From: Streptomyces stelliscabiei
Lineage (GTDB): Bacteria; Actinomycetota; Actinomycetes; Streptomycetales; Streptomycetaceae
Assembly: GCF_014873495.1 (NCBI RefSeq)
Contig: NZ_JADBGF010000001.1
Span: forward strand, 1,798,001-1,862,000
DNA: 64,000 bases
Direction: 5' to 3'
Shown here: piece after piece, positions 52,527 to 61,590 of the stretch
Layout: each line of letters begins with the position of its first letter
Position numbering within the stretch: position 1 is the first letter of the stretch
The notes under the pieces: model-generated
What the model saw: only the letters and a program-made list of their open reading frames with translations
Database searches by the model: none
Told to the model about the DNA's origin: nothing
Position numbers and translations under genes: made by a program

Positions 52527-53117
52527 GTGACTCGTTACGGGAAAGAGCACAAGCAGGCGACCAGGCAGCGGATCATCGAGACCGCCGGCCGCCGGTTCAA
52601 GCAGGACGGTATCGATGGCTCGGGCATCTCGACGCTGATGGCGGACGCCGGACTGACCAACGGTGCCTTCTACGCCCACTTCGCGTCCAAGGACGACCTC
52701 GTGGCCGCCTCGGTCGCGGACCAGCTGCGCACGCAGTACGCCAACGTCATCGACCAGGCGGCCCCCGGCATCGCAGGACTCGAGCAGATCGTGCGGTGGT
52801 ATCTGTCGCCCCAGCACCGCGACAGCCCCGACGACGGCTGCCCCTCCGCCGCACTCCTCGATGAGATCGGGCGCTGCCCGCAGGAGACCAAGCAGGCGTA
52901 CACCGACGGGGTGCTCGCCGTCATCGACGGCATCGCCGCCCGCCTGGCGCCCGCCGATCCGCGCTCGGCGCACACGAAGACCCTCAGCGTCTACGCCATG
53001 ATGGTCGGGACACTGCAGCTCTCCCGCGCCCTGTCTGACCCGCGACTCTCCGACGAACTCCTCGAAGAGGGCATCCGCAACGCCCTCACGCTGCTCAGCG
53101 CACAGGAGTCCCGCTGA
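52527..53117 (+). CDS. TetR-family transcriptional regulator
   Basis: 196 residues from GTG with AAGGAG upstream. The DNA-binding part reads TRQRIIETAGRRFKQDGIDG and recognition helix LTNGAFYAHFASKDDL. The ligand domain includes a CPSAALLDEIGRC segment typical of TetR proteins that answer electrophiles or redox stress. As last gene of the cassette it probably represses it, with an electrophilic or quinone-like signal inferred from the enzymes. Confidence 0.93.
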   Translation: MTRYGKEHKQATRQRIIETAGRRFKQDGIDGSGISTLMADAGLTNGAFYAHFASKDDLVAASVADQLRTQYANVIDQAAPGIAGLEQIVRWYLSPQHRDSPDDGCPSAALLDEIGRCPQETKQAYTDGVLAVIDGIAARLAPADPRSAHTKTLSVYAMMVGTLQLSRALSDPRLSDELLEEGIRNALTLLSAQESR

Positions 53118-53435
53118 CACGCCGCAGCAGCCTCGCCGAGCCGGCCCGGCGAAGCCGACATCCGAGGCAGCGGGCGCGCGCCCGAGACCGAACGGGCGGG
53201 AGAGACTTCGCCGGCTCATCGACACCGCCTGATCGATGAGCGGCCGTCCCCGCTCCGAGCGGTTCCCGGCGTCGACCCGGCTCTCCCCACCGCCCGGCCG
53301 TGACCACGGGATTCTGGGTCGAAGCCGCAGCCGACGGCTTCGACCCGGAATCGCTGGCGCTACCGCTGCGCGGCGCTCTCCCCGGCGGGCGCCGACTGCG
53401 GTTCGTCCGCTCGCTGGCCCGGGACGACTACAGCC

Positions 53436-54106
53436 GACTGGAGATCTAGCCGGTTGCTCATGTCCAGCTCGAACCGGCCGTAGGGGTTGACGTGAGTCCA
53501 GAACAGCGGGGACAACGCGCGCCGATCGGCATCGCCGAGGCGCTCGACCCCCTTCGGCTCGGCCAGGACCTCTGCAGCAGCAGGGTGTTGACGTGGACAA
53601 GGGCAGCCTGCAGCAGGTGCAGGGCGAGCATCGAGATCTCCTGGCTCTCGCGGTCGGCGCCGGTCAGGTCCCCGTCCTTGCCGTAGAACAGGTCGTGGTT
53701 GGCGGAGTTCCAGTTCTCCACCACTTGCAGGCCCTCGTGGATCTCCCGCCGTAGTTCGGGGCTGGCCAGGTAGTCGCAGACGAACGCTGTCCGCACAGCG
53801 CGGCCGAGCTCCTCGATCGCCCGGTAGGTCGGGTGCTTCGGGCCGCCGCAGGTGAAGCGTCGTAGCACCTGCTCGGCCTCGGCCGTGCCCAGGCGGAGCG
53901 CGGTGGTGTATTTGACGATCTGGTCGTACTGCTGGCGGATCAGCTCCCAGTCGATCGTCTTGCTGGACAGCACCGGGGCCAGGTGCGGCCACGTCTCGTC
54001 CTCGCCGGCAACCGGCCGGTACAGCCGGGCCGAGCCCACGTTCTTCAACCGGGGCAGCAGGTTGAAGCCGAGCATGTGCGCGAAGGCGAATCCGACGAAT
54101 GGACGG
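53436..54106 (-). pseudogene. C-terminal fragment of a Tn3-family transposase, frameshifted
   Basis: About 220 residues of the Tn3 DDE domain: [40 protein letters not shown] and [20 protein letters not shown]. After LLLQ a one-base loss near 53570 shifts the frame, and the normal ending continues as [20 protein letters not shown] and [18 protein letters not shown]. The N-terminal three quarters are missing. Its 5' end is joined directly to a decayed GH1 gene. No resolvase or terminal repeats were found nearby. Confidence 0.85.
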
Positions 54107-54405
54107 GCCGGGCGCTTGACGATGCGGTCCTGAGTGGTGTGGTCGACCGCCACGAGCCCGTGCTTGGGGCGGTAGCCGTCCCAGCACTTGAAAGTGGACG
54201 TAGCCGGTGACGGGCAGTCCGTCGTCGATCAGCCGGTGCACGACGCGCAGACCTGCTCGGATGTAGTCGATACGCTTACGTGCATCGCGGGATCCCGTCA
54301 GCGGGTGCGGGTGCGTCTTCCGCCAGTGAGACGACTTCCGCCTGGCGGTGCAGGGGCGGCAGGGCGAGCGACTGCGTCAGGCGGGGGCTGCGCAGGATGT
54401 GTGCA
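54107..54405 (-). pseudogene. Decayed duplicate of the GH1 gene at the right edge
   Basis: Closely similar at DNA level to 63113-63290 and to about 63420-63500 of the GH1 gene. Examples are the shared stretches GTCGACCGCCACGAGCCCGT and GGCAGGGCGAGCGACTGCGT. Relative to that gene it has a 17-bp deletion removing the HWSLLDN codons and a larger deletion of roughly 100 bp in the middle. Translated remnants include [17 protein letters not shown] and VTGYVHF pieces in different frames. It is truncated by the Tn3 fragment. Confidence 0.8.
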
Positions 54406-54472
54406 GGAGGAGTCAGTGGACCCACCGAAGACTGACCTGTTGGGCCTGGGGGCCCCGTGCTCGCCACACAAC

Positions 54473-54514
54473 CGTACGGCCGTAGGCACATCGATGTGCC
54501 TACGGCCGTACGGC
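54473..54514 (-). terminator. 42-bp perfect palindrome after the ABC exporter operon
   Basis: The sequence is its own reverse complement over 42 bp, built from CCGTACGGCCGTAGGCAC on one side, ATCGAT at the centre and the mirror on the other. It starts 12 nt past the permease stop on the minus strand. In RNA it would fold into a stem of about 19 bp with a tiny loop, so it is probably a terminator. Confidence 0.75.
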
Positions 54515-54526
54515 GATTCCCTCCGT

Positions 54527-57037
54527 CTAGTCGGTCTTGATGGCCATGAGCATGTTCAGTCGGGACGCGTTGCGGGCCGGCCACATGGCGGCCAGGAGTC
54601 CGACGAGCGCTGCCAGCAGCAGGAAGAGCGCGAACCGGCCCCACGGCAGCACCAGCGCGTACCCGGGGATGTCCGCCTTTACGATCTCGCAGACGGCCCA
54701 GCCCAGGAAGGAACCGACTCCGATGCCGATGACCGCGCCGAAGAGGGAGATGACCACGGCCTCCAGCTGGATCATCCGCGTCACGCCTCGCCGGTCGAGT
54801 CCGACGGCTCGCAGCATGCCGACCTCGCGCTGTCGTTCGAAGACTGACATCGCGAGGGTGTTCACCACTCCCAGCACCGCGATGGCCAGGGAGATCGCGA
54901 GCAGTGCGTACAAGACGTTGAGCGCAGCATCGTATGTGCCGCTGAACTCGTTGCGGATGGCCTGCTGGTCGTCGATCTTGATCCCCGGGCGCCCGGGGAG
55001 GGCGTCAGCGAGCGCCTTCCTGTCCGTGCTGCCGTCCGTCTTGACGTAGATCTTGGAGAGGGACGCCGCGAGGGTCGATTCGATCACGTCCGCGGAGACG
55101 ACGACAGGGAAGACGACCTCGTTGGACTCGAAGATAGCCCCGACGGTCACCCTGCGCTTCTTGCCGGAGTCCCCGTACACCGCTGGCAGGGTGTCCCCCA
55201 CCTTCCAACCGTGGGATCGCGCTTCGTCCTCGGCAACGGCGATCTGCCCCTTGGCGAGCGTGCCCTGTGAGCCGGAGACCACCGGAAGGTCGAGTGCCTT
55301 GTCGAACTCCGCCGGGGCGATGGCTGTTACATCCTCCTGGATGCCGTCGATCTGCATCCACGACTGCTGCTCTGGCGACACGGCCCTGACGCCGGGGAGC
55401 TTGCGCACGGCGGCGACCGCCGAGGTGTCCAGGTCCACAGCAGTGGTCGTGATCATATAGTCGGCCTTGACGATGTCCGTGGTCATCCTGTCCATGGACT
55501 GACCGACAGTGACGCCGAGCACGGTCAGAGCACTGACCAGTGTGAGGCCGATGGCCAGTGCGGAGGCGGTGGCGCCGGTACGGCGCGGGTTGCGTACGGC
55601 GTTCTGGCCCGCGAGCGTGCCGGAGACACCGAAGCCCCGCCGCAGCAGCGGCCGTACGAGCGCGATCACCGGCCGGGACAGCAACGGGATCAGCACGAGG
55701 ACACCGATCACCGCGAGGAAGGCACCGAACCCGACGATCATCGCGCCGCGCGAGCCGCCGGTCCCGGCGCCCGCGACGACGACCGCCGCGCCGAGCAGCG
55801 TGAGGATGCCGCCGAACACGTTCCGCAGGATCAGGGACCTGATGGTGGAGGGCAGGTGTGCGCTGCTGATCGCCGCGACCGGCGGGATCTTCGCTGCGCG
55901 ACGGGCCGGCAGCCAGGCGGCCACCATGGTGACCAGCACACCGACGAATGCTGAGACCAGGACAGTCGTCGACGTGACGATCAGCGGCCCGTCCGGGAGC
56001 TTCCCTCCGCCGAAATCGACCACTGACTGTGCTATGGCGGCCATGACGGCACCGAGCCCGAGCCCAGCGACCGCACCGGCCGCGCCGACCACCATCGCCT
56101 CGATCAGCACGGAACGGGTGACCTGCCTGCGGGAGGCGCCGACCGCACGCAGCAGAGCGAGTTCCCGGGTGCGCTGGGCAGCCAGCATGGTGAAGGTATT
56201 GGCGATCAAGAAGACGCTGACGAAGAGCGCGACACCGGCGAAGGCAAGCAGTATCCCACTGAGCAGCGAGGCGTCTCCCTCCGCCAATTTTGCCTCGGCG
56301 TCGGCGAGTTGTTGACCGGTCTCGGCCTTCGCGGAGTCCGGAAGTACCTTGCCGATGGCGGCGGCGAGCTTGGTGCTCGAAACGCCGGGGGCGGCGGTGA
56401 CGGTGACGTTCTCGAAGAAGCCCGGCTGGAGGTAGAGCCGCTGTGCGGACGGTGTGTCGAACAGCACCAGGCTGCCGCCTCCTGCCACCAGCTGGTCCTC
56501 GGTGGTGAAGATGCCGGAGAGCTTGTACTTCTTGGCCGGACCCGTCAGAGCGACAGGCACGGTGTCGCCGACATGGTAGCCACCCTTGTCGGCGCTGTCC
56601 TTGTCGAGCGCGATCTGCATGGCCTCTGTGGGACCGCCACCCTCGGTGAACGCGTAGAGCGGGTCCTTGCCGTTCTTGCCCGGCGCGTAGTTGGCGCCCG
56701 AGTTGAACGCGCCGCCGATGAGTCCGCCGTCTCTGTCGGAGACGTAGGCGAGTCCGTCGACCCGCCCGGCGGCTTCGGCGACCCCGTCCACACGGGCGAC
56801 CTCTTCGAGCGTCTTCCGACTGATGCCGGGGGAATCGGAGTAGTGGTTGGGGTCCGGGTCGACCTGGACGTCCACGTGGGCGAAACTCTTGGCTTTCTGG
56901 CTGCTGGAGGAGTTCGTGTAGGTGTCGGTGAAGATCAGAGTGCCGGAGACGAACGCGACGCCGAGCATGACGGCGAGCACGGTCATCAGCAGTCTGGCCT
57001 TGTGCGCGAGGACGTTGCGCAGCGCTGTGCGGAACAT
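54527..57037 (-). CDS. FtsX-like/MacB-type ABC transporter permease
   Basis: 836-residue membrane protein with a short N-terminal anchor (LLMTVLAVMLGVAFVSGTLI), a large extracellular domain, FtsX permease unit 1 (about 260-400), extra central membrane segments (about 410-520), a second extracellular domain and FtsX unit 2 (about 710-830) ending LNMLMAIKTD. This is the usual layout of actinobacterial exporter permeases. The ATPase gene lies 80 bp upstream on the same strand. Such pairs export peptides, antibiotics or lipids or act as bacitracin-type detoxifiers; which applies here is unknown. Confidence 0.93.
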   Translation of the reverse strand: MFRTALRNVLAHKARLLMTVLAVMLGVAFVSGTLIFTDTYTNSSSSQKAKSFAHVDVQVDPDPNHYSDSPGISRKTLEEVARVDGVAEAAGRVDGLAYVSDRDGGLIGGAFNSGANYAPGKNGKDPLYAFTEGGGPTEAMQIALDKDSADKGGYHVGDTVPVALTGPAKKYKLSGIFTTEDQLVAGGGSLVLFDTPSAQRLYLQPGFFENVTVTAAPGVSSTKLAAAIGKVLPDSAKAETGQQLADAEAKLAEGDASLLSGILLAFAGVALFVSVFLIANTFTMLAAQRTRELALLRAVGASRRQVTRSVLIEAMVVGAAGAVAGLGLGAVMAAIAQSVVDFGGGKLPDGPLIVTSTTVLVSAFVGVLVTMVAAWLPARRAAKIPPVAAISSAHLPSTIRSLILRNVFGGILTLLGAAVVVAGAGTGGSRGAMIVGFGAFLAVIGVLVLIPLLSRPVIALVRPLLRRGFGVSGTLAGQNAVRNPRRTGATASALAIGLTLVSALTVLGVTVGQSMDRMTTDIVKADYMITTTAVDLDTSAVAAVRKLPGVRAVSPEQQSWMQIDGIQEDVTAIAPAEFDKALDLPVVSGSQGTLAKGQIAVAEDEARSHGWKVGDTLPAVYGDSGKKRRVTVGAIFESNEVVFPVVVSADVIESTLAASLSKIYVKTDGSTDRKALADALPGRPGIKIDDQQAIRNEFSGTYDAALNVLYALLAISLAIAVLGVVNTLAMSVFERQREVGMLRAVGLDRRGVTRMIQLEAVVISLFGAVIGIGVGSFLGWAVCEIVKADIPGYALVLPWGRFALFLLLAALVGLLAAMWPARNASRLNMLMAIKTD

Positions 57038-57117
57038 GGTGGTGTGATCCCGGTGAAGTGAGGGGAGCTGAGGACGGAGGGGGTGCGTACCGGTTGGTCG
57101 GCTCTGCTGCGGGCCGC

Positions 57118-57897
57118 TCAGCTCGTACGGAACGGGGTCTCGAACGACTTCATGAGGTCGAGGACCCCGTCCGCGGTGGGCTCGTACATCTCGTCGACGA
57201 TCCGGCCGTCGGCGAGGAAAACGACCCGGTCCGCGTAGGAAGCGGCGACCGGATCATGGGTGACCATGACGACGGTCTGGCCCAGCTCCCGTACCGAGTC
57301 ACGCAGGAAGCCGAGGACCTCGCCGCCCGAGCGTGAGTCCAGGTTGCCGGTCGGCTCATCCCCAAAGACGATGTCCGGCTTGGAGGCGAGCGCACGGGCG
57401 ACGGCGACGCGCTGCTGCTGGCCGCCGGAGAGCTGGGCGGGGCGGTGGCTGAGCCGGCCCGACAGACCGACCATCCGAATGACGCTGTCCAGCCACTCCT
57501 TGTCCGGTGTCCGGCCCGCGATGTCCATCGGGAGCGTGATGTTCTCCAACGCGGTCAGGGTGGGCAGCAGGTTGAACGCCTGGAAGATGAAGCCGACCTT
57601 GTCCCGGCGGAGTTTGGTGAGTTGCCTGTCCGTCAGTGACCCGAGCTCGACATCACCGACGCGGACCGAGCCGGAGGAGAAGCTGTCCAGCCCCGCGACA
57701 CAGTGCATCAGCGTGGACTTCCCGGACCCCGAAGGCCCCATGATCGCGGTGAACTGGGACTGCCCGAAGCCGACACTGACCTGATCGAGGGCCACCACAT
57801 TGGTGTCGCCCTGTCCGTAGACCTTGGAGAGCTCAGTGGCGCGGGCGGCGATGGCAGGGGCGGCGGCGCGGGGGCCGGTGGACGGGCTAGTGATCAT
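57118..57897 (-). CDS. ABC transporter ATP-binding protein (MacB/LolD-type)
   Basis: 259 residues. Walker A GPSGSGKS, Q-loop FIFQAFNLLPTLTALEN, signature LSGGQQQR, Walker B DIVFGDEPTGNLDS and H-loop VMVTHD are all intact. It powers the FtsX-like permease encoded 80 bp downstream. The start is the ATG at 57897 with GGAG eight bases upstream; an in-frame extension to 57954 lacks family similarity. Confidence 0.95.
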   Translation of the reverse strand: MITSPSTGPRAAAPAIAARATELSKVYGQGDTNVVALDQVSVGFGQSQFTAIMGPSGSGKSTLMHCVAGLDSFSSGSVRVGDVELGSLTDRQLTKLRRDKVGFIFQAFNLLPTLTALENITLPMDIAGRTPDKEWLDSVIRMVGLSGRLSHRPAQLSGGQQQRVAVARALASKPDIVFGDEPTGNLDSRSGGEVLGFLRDSVRELGQTVVMVTHDPVAASYADRVVFLADGRIVDEMYEPTADGVLDLMKSFETPFRTS

Positions 57898-58059
57898 GGG
57901 TAGCACTCCGATCGGGATAGAGACAGCGAGGGGCACGTGCCACGGGCCGTGCAAACGGCCACAAGAGGCCCATGGACGCGAGAGTCCGGGTCCATCCCGC
58001 TGGGAACCTCTCTATCGTCCGGTTCCCACAGATCCTGCGGATCAGCTGAATTGCCGACC
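57898..58059. promoter_or_regulatory. Promoter region of the ABC exporter, with inverted repeat at 58001-58028
   Basis: TGGGAACC (58001-58008) and GGTTCCCA (58021-58028) form an 8-bp perfect inverted repeat with a 12-bp spacer, about 105 bp upstream of the ATPase start. It may be an operator. GGAACC also resembles the -35 of some ECF sigma promoters, so either reading is possible. Confidence 0.5.
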
Positions 58060-58100
58060 ACCTGAGGCTGATGCGAGAAAGGGTTTCGTCAGCCTCAGGT
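58060..58100. repeat. 12-bp perfect inverted repeat, strong stem-loop
   Basis: ACCTGAGGCTGA (58060-58071) and TCAGCCTCAGGT (58089-58100) pair perfectly around a 17-nt loop that itself contains CGA...TCG. It may be a terminator for an unknown transcript, an operator, or a small RNA structure. Confidence 0.6.
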
Positions 58101-58892
58101 ATGTCGTCGCATCAGCTCCTGGGATGACGCCCAGCGAAACAGCCTGAGAAACTGGCACGCGGTAGGGATGGTGTCCCTGGATTGGCACGGCGTGCATGCC
58201 TGCACCCCGGGACGTTAGGGCGCAGGTCAGGTGCCAAACTCACCTCGAGCTCACTGATGCAAGGCAGATCCCCGCACAGGAGACGCGCCAGAGGCTGCGA
58301 CCTACGCGCGCGGGGTATCAGCCTTTCGGCCGAGGACGCTTGCGACCGCTTCGTTTCCTGGCCGTTCGGCCGAGGTGGGGCGGTTGGGCGGGCAAGCGGG
58401 CTCCCTGCCATGTCTACCGCACACCCAACTGCCCTCGTCGTCAGCCTGTGCATTCCCACGGCCCACACCGCAGTGGTCGCCTCTTCGGCCCGGACTCGGT
58501 GGATTGGCCGTCATCGCCCTTGATGATGGCAGACCGACCCTTGACTCTATAGGGGATCACCGCGCCTTCTGCTTCGCGCTGGCCGAGCACCTCTATCAGG
58601 ACCTGTTCGGACCCGGCCAGGCGGAGATCCTGGTCCGGTTGCGTGCCGAGCACGCCGTCTGCTGGCCGCACGGGGTACCGGGGCGGCGGCGAAGCAGGGC
58701 TCCTGTGGGCCGAGGGGCGTGGGCTTGTGGTAGCACAGTCCGGTGCCGTGCAGACAGATGACCAGCAGGCGCGGCTGGCGTCGGCCGGTGCGCGTCTCCA
58801 CCACGGGTTGCAGATGGTTTCCTCGGCGAGGACGGCGGCAGTTCGACCGGGCGCTTGCCGGGGCTACGGAGCCTACTGCGATCCGGGCCGAT
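58101..58892. other. Gene-poor region, no recognised coding sequence
   Basis: About 790 bp. Several open frames exist on both strands, but none carries a start with an RBS or a recognisable family. A stretch near 58500-58690 reads on the plus strand as FALAEHLYQDLFGPGQAEIL and might be a fragment of a lost gene. I cannot assign it. Confidence 0.5.
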
Positions 58893-59094
58893 GTTGCTTG
58901 ACGGGATGGTGCTGCGCGCGGACGTCCACCGTCTGGGTGGGACGGGGCCATGGCCGGTGCTGCCGAGTCGGCTGCTGAACGGCAAGCAGACCTCCTTCAT
59001 GGCCAGGCCTCTCAATCTGTTGCCGCGGCCGAGCGCGGGCTCATGGCGATCATCCAGGACACGCGTGGCCGCTTCGTCTCCGAGGGCGAGTAGT
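58893..59094 (+). pseudogene. N-terminal scrap of a CocE/NonD-type hydrolase
   Basis: Reads DGMVLRADVHRLGGTGPWPV and LPSRLLNGKQT in one frame, then in another frame AAAERGLMAIIQDTRGRFVS ending EGE-stop. These match the start of CocE/NonD family hydrolases (DGV.LRADVYRP...WPVLL.R.PYGK, then IQDTRGRF.SEG). A frameshift and loss of the rest make it non-functional. Confidence 0.65.
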
Positions 59095-59196
59095 ACACCG
59101 GGTGGGACATCGAGACGTACAGGGTGCTGGGCGCCCACGGTGTAGCGCTTAGCTGGGGATGCGGGACACCGTGGGCACCGGATGAGGGGAAGCCTT

Positions 59197-61428
59197 TCAG
59201 GGTGTAGGGGCGGACTCCGGCGGAGCGCCCAGTGGCTGTCCGCCCGGCCCGCCGGAGAAGGTCAGCCACGGCAGAGAGGGTTGCTGGGCCACGCCTGGCT
59301 CGCGGTAGTCGCACACCCCCTCGGGGAAGGCCTTCCGCAGTCGGCCCCATTGGGCGTTGGAGAAGTCGACGGTGTAGTCGTCCCGGTTGAGTTCCTTGAG
59401 TTGGCACTTGAGGATGTTGTTGGCCGTCGGGCCCCCGGCCGCAGTCCGGGGCACACCGAAGTAAGGGTAGGTGGCGCGGCAGACGGACATATCGGAGATC
59501 TTGCGGTTGCCGATCCAGCACGCGTCGACAGCGTCGGCCGGCTTGTCGCGCACCACCTTGGTCTCGATCGGGTCGTTGGACGTGTCGGCTTCGATGCGGG
59601 TCAGCCATCTGTCCATGAGCAGGAACGCCTTCTCGCGGGCATCGCCGTCGGTTTGCACCGGAGGCACACCCGTCCAGATGATCTGATTGTCATGGCCACC
59701 GTTGGCCTGGTCGAAGCGGGCACGCATGGCGTAACTGTGGAAGTCGCTGTGGATCTCCCAGTTGCCGGGAGAGCGCAGATCGATGACGGGGACCTTGGCC
59801 GCCTCGCGGGGGTAGGTCACCCGACCGGAGCGGTATGCGACTTCCAGCGCCGCAGGGTCGGCTTCACTACGCTCCGGCTGCCACTTCCAGTCGATGTCGA
59901 GCCCGCCGACGCTCTCGTTGAGGTCGACGAACTGCTCAGCGGTGATCGTGCCGGACTCGACGGCCTTCAGGCCGTACTGGACACCGGTGTTGTCGTACGG
60001 CCGGTTGGCGAAACCGCGTTGGATGCGTTGTTCGACCGGCCCCCATGAACTCGCGGGCCTTCGGCCCCAGACGGCCACGGCGTAGTCCTGAAGAGTGCAC
60101 CGCTCACCGGCAGGATTTGCCTCGGCGTCGTACACCCACGAGCGATTGGGCTCCAGAGTGGTGTGGCCGGCCAGGAATCCGCCGAGGCAGCCGGCCCCGT
60201 TGTCCGGGTCCAACCAGGTCTTGGAGTACTGCCCGTTGCCTGTCGGGTTGTCCCAGAGTGTCCGGCACACCGTCTCGAACGCGTGGCCGGTCACCGCGGT
60301 TCTGTGGGTGGTCAACGCCCACAATGGAGACCTGTCGAAGTGGTGGTCGAGTACGTGACAGTCCTCGGCCTCCTGCAGCGTGGACCAGACGTCGGGGAAG
60401 CTGCAGGAGGGCAGGATGCCGTCCAACAGACCGGGGTAGTTGGAGGTGATCCAGTGCTGCTGCATGGAACCGCCGGAGCAGCCTTGCCCGATGGTGTAGC
60501 GGATCGGGCCGTAGTTCTCGACGAAGTGCTCCTTGAGCATCACCAGCGCTTCGGTGGAGACCACGTCGTTGCAGTTCTGCCCCAGCATGTTCAGGTTGGA
60601 CACCGCGACGGCGAACCCGCGGGACAGAGCCGTGTCGTTGAGAACGTTCTCCATGGGTGCGTCCTGTGAATGCCGCGGCGTGCAGTCGCCGCCGAACGGC
60701 ACAAGGAGTTTTCCGTTGAAGCCGCCTTGCGGTGCCCACGGTTGCCACGGCTTGGCCGGGTCGTACAACACCGCGATGTCGTAGATGCCACGGTCCATCA
60801 CGCCGCGTTCCCGGCGTACGACGTACGCGACCCGCTTGCCCTGGTCCGTCGTTGTGTATGCGAGGTCTGCGGGCGGTCTTTTCGGATCATATGCGGTGAA
60901 CTGGCCGGTCAGCCAGGACTTGTAGAAGAGCTTGTACTTCGCTGGAGTATTGCACGCGACATCCTGCGGCTTCCCGAGGCCGTTCTCCTCGGTCGCGCAC
61001 ACCCACGGCTGTACCTGTGGCCCGGCGAACAGCGGTCCGCCGATGGGATGGCCGGTGATGGTAAGGCTTGCCGCGCCCCCCTGTGTCCGGGCCGTCATCC
61101 TGTTCTCGCCGACCTGGAGGCCGGTGACCAGGCCCAGGAAGCGGCCGTCCGGCCGGACGGCGAAAGCGGATGTCACATCCCGGCCGTCCACGTCCACGCG
61201 CACATTCTCTGGTGTTCCCCCGGAAGGCAGGGCCACCTCGACGAGGGCGTCGCCCCCGGACACCAGATCCGCGCGATTCGACAGCACCCTGATCTGAGGC
61301 GATTCCCCTGAGGCGGAGTACGCGATTCCAGTCAGCATGAGATCGAAAGCCATGACGAAAACAACCAGCCATCTGGTTCTGGCCCGTGGCGTGAGCCTGC
61401 CTGGGGGCCGTTCTGCACTGTGAGCCAT
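59197..61428 (-). CDS. Secreted DUF6351 family protein, serine-hydrolase-like
   Basis: 743 residues. A membrane/signal segment (RWLVVFVMAFDLMLTGIAYS) is followed by a beta-rich N-terminal domain (about 45-130) and a large domain carrying a nucleophile-elbow-like motif GQGCSGGSMQQHW (Ser318) with Cys317 beside it, plus many cysteines. The Cys-Ser-x-Gly arrangement recalls the tannase/feruloyl-esterase group, but the match is partial. The start at 61428 has GGAG seven bases upstream. It lies behind a Gfo/Idh gene and near a GH1, so a role on plant-derived esters is possible. Activity is unproven. Confidence 0.8.
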   Translation of the reverse strand: MAHSAERPPGRLTPRARTRWLVVFVMAFDLMLTGIAYSASGESPQIRVLSNRADLVSGGDALVEVALPSGGTPENVRVDVDGRDVTSAFAVRPDGRFLGLVTGLQVGENRMTARTQGGAASLTITGHPIGGPLFAGPQVQPWVCATEENGLGKPQDVACNTPAKYKLFYKSWLTGQFTAYDPKRPPADLAYTTTDQGKRVAYVVRRERGVMDRGIYDIAVLYDPAKPWQPWAPQGGFNGKLLVPFGGDCTPRHSQDAPMENVLNDTALSRGFAVAVSNLNMLGQNCNDVVSTEALVMLKEHFVENYGPIRYTIGQGCSGGSMQQHWITSNYPGLLDGILPSCSFPDVWSTLQEAEDCHVLDHHFDRSPLWALTTHRTAVTGHAFETVCRTLWDNPTGNGQYSKTWLDPDNGAGCLGGFLAGHTTLEPNRSWVYDAEANPAGERCTLQDYAVAVWGRRPASSWGPVEQRIQRGFANRPYDNTGVQYGLKAVESGTITAEQFVDLNESVGGLDIDWKWQPERSEADPAALEVAYRSGRVTYPREAAKVPVIDLRSPGNWEIHSDFHSYAMRARFDQANGGHDNQIIWTGVPPVQTDGDAREKAFLLMDRWLTRIEADTSNDPIETKVVRDKPADAVDACWIGNRKISDMSVCRATYPYFGVPRTAAGGPTANNILKCQLKELNRDDYTVDFSNAQWGRLRKAFPEGVCDYREPGVAQQPSLPWLTFSGGPGGQPLGAPPESAPTP

Positions 61429-61526
61429 CGGCTTCTCCGGCTTCGGTTGAGTAGCGACGCCGCAAGCGGCTCCACGGGTGCGGGCCACATCAGGCGGCGG
61501 AGATCCGTACCGATCCCCTCGGACGC

Positions 61527-61553
61527 GGTTACGGCAGCGGAGTGGCCGTAACC
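61527..61553 (-). terminator. Stem-loop after the Gfo/Idh gene
   Basis: A 9-bp perfect stem (GGTTACGGC / GCCGTAACC) with a 9-nt loop lies 38 bp past the oxidoreductase stop and about 100 bp before the DUF6351 start. It suggests the two genes are at least partly separate transcripts. Confidence 0.6.
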
Positions 61554-61590
61554 CCGAACGCATCCGTATGGCTGGCTGGTTGCGGGAACG

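Noticed and set aside
58375..58761. Possible gene containing FALAEHLYQDLFGPGQAEIL
   Set aside because: No RBS, no family match and an equally plausible-looking frame on the other strand; left as unassigned sequence.
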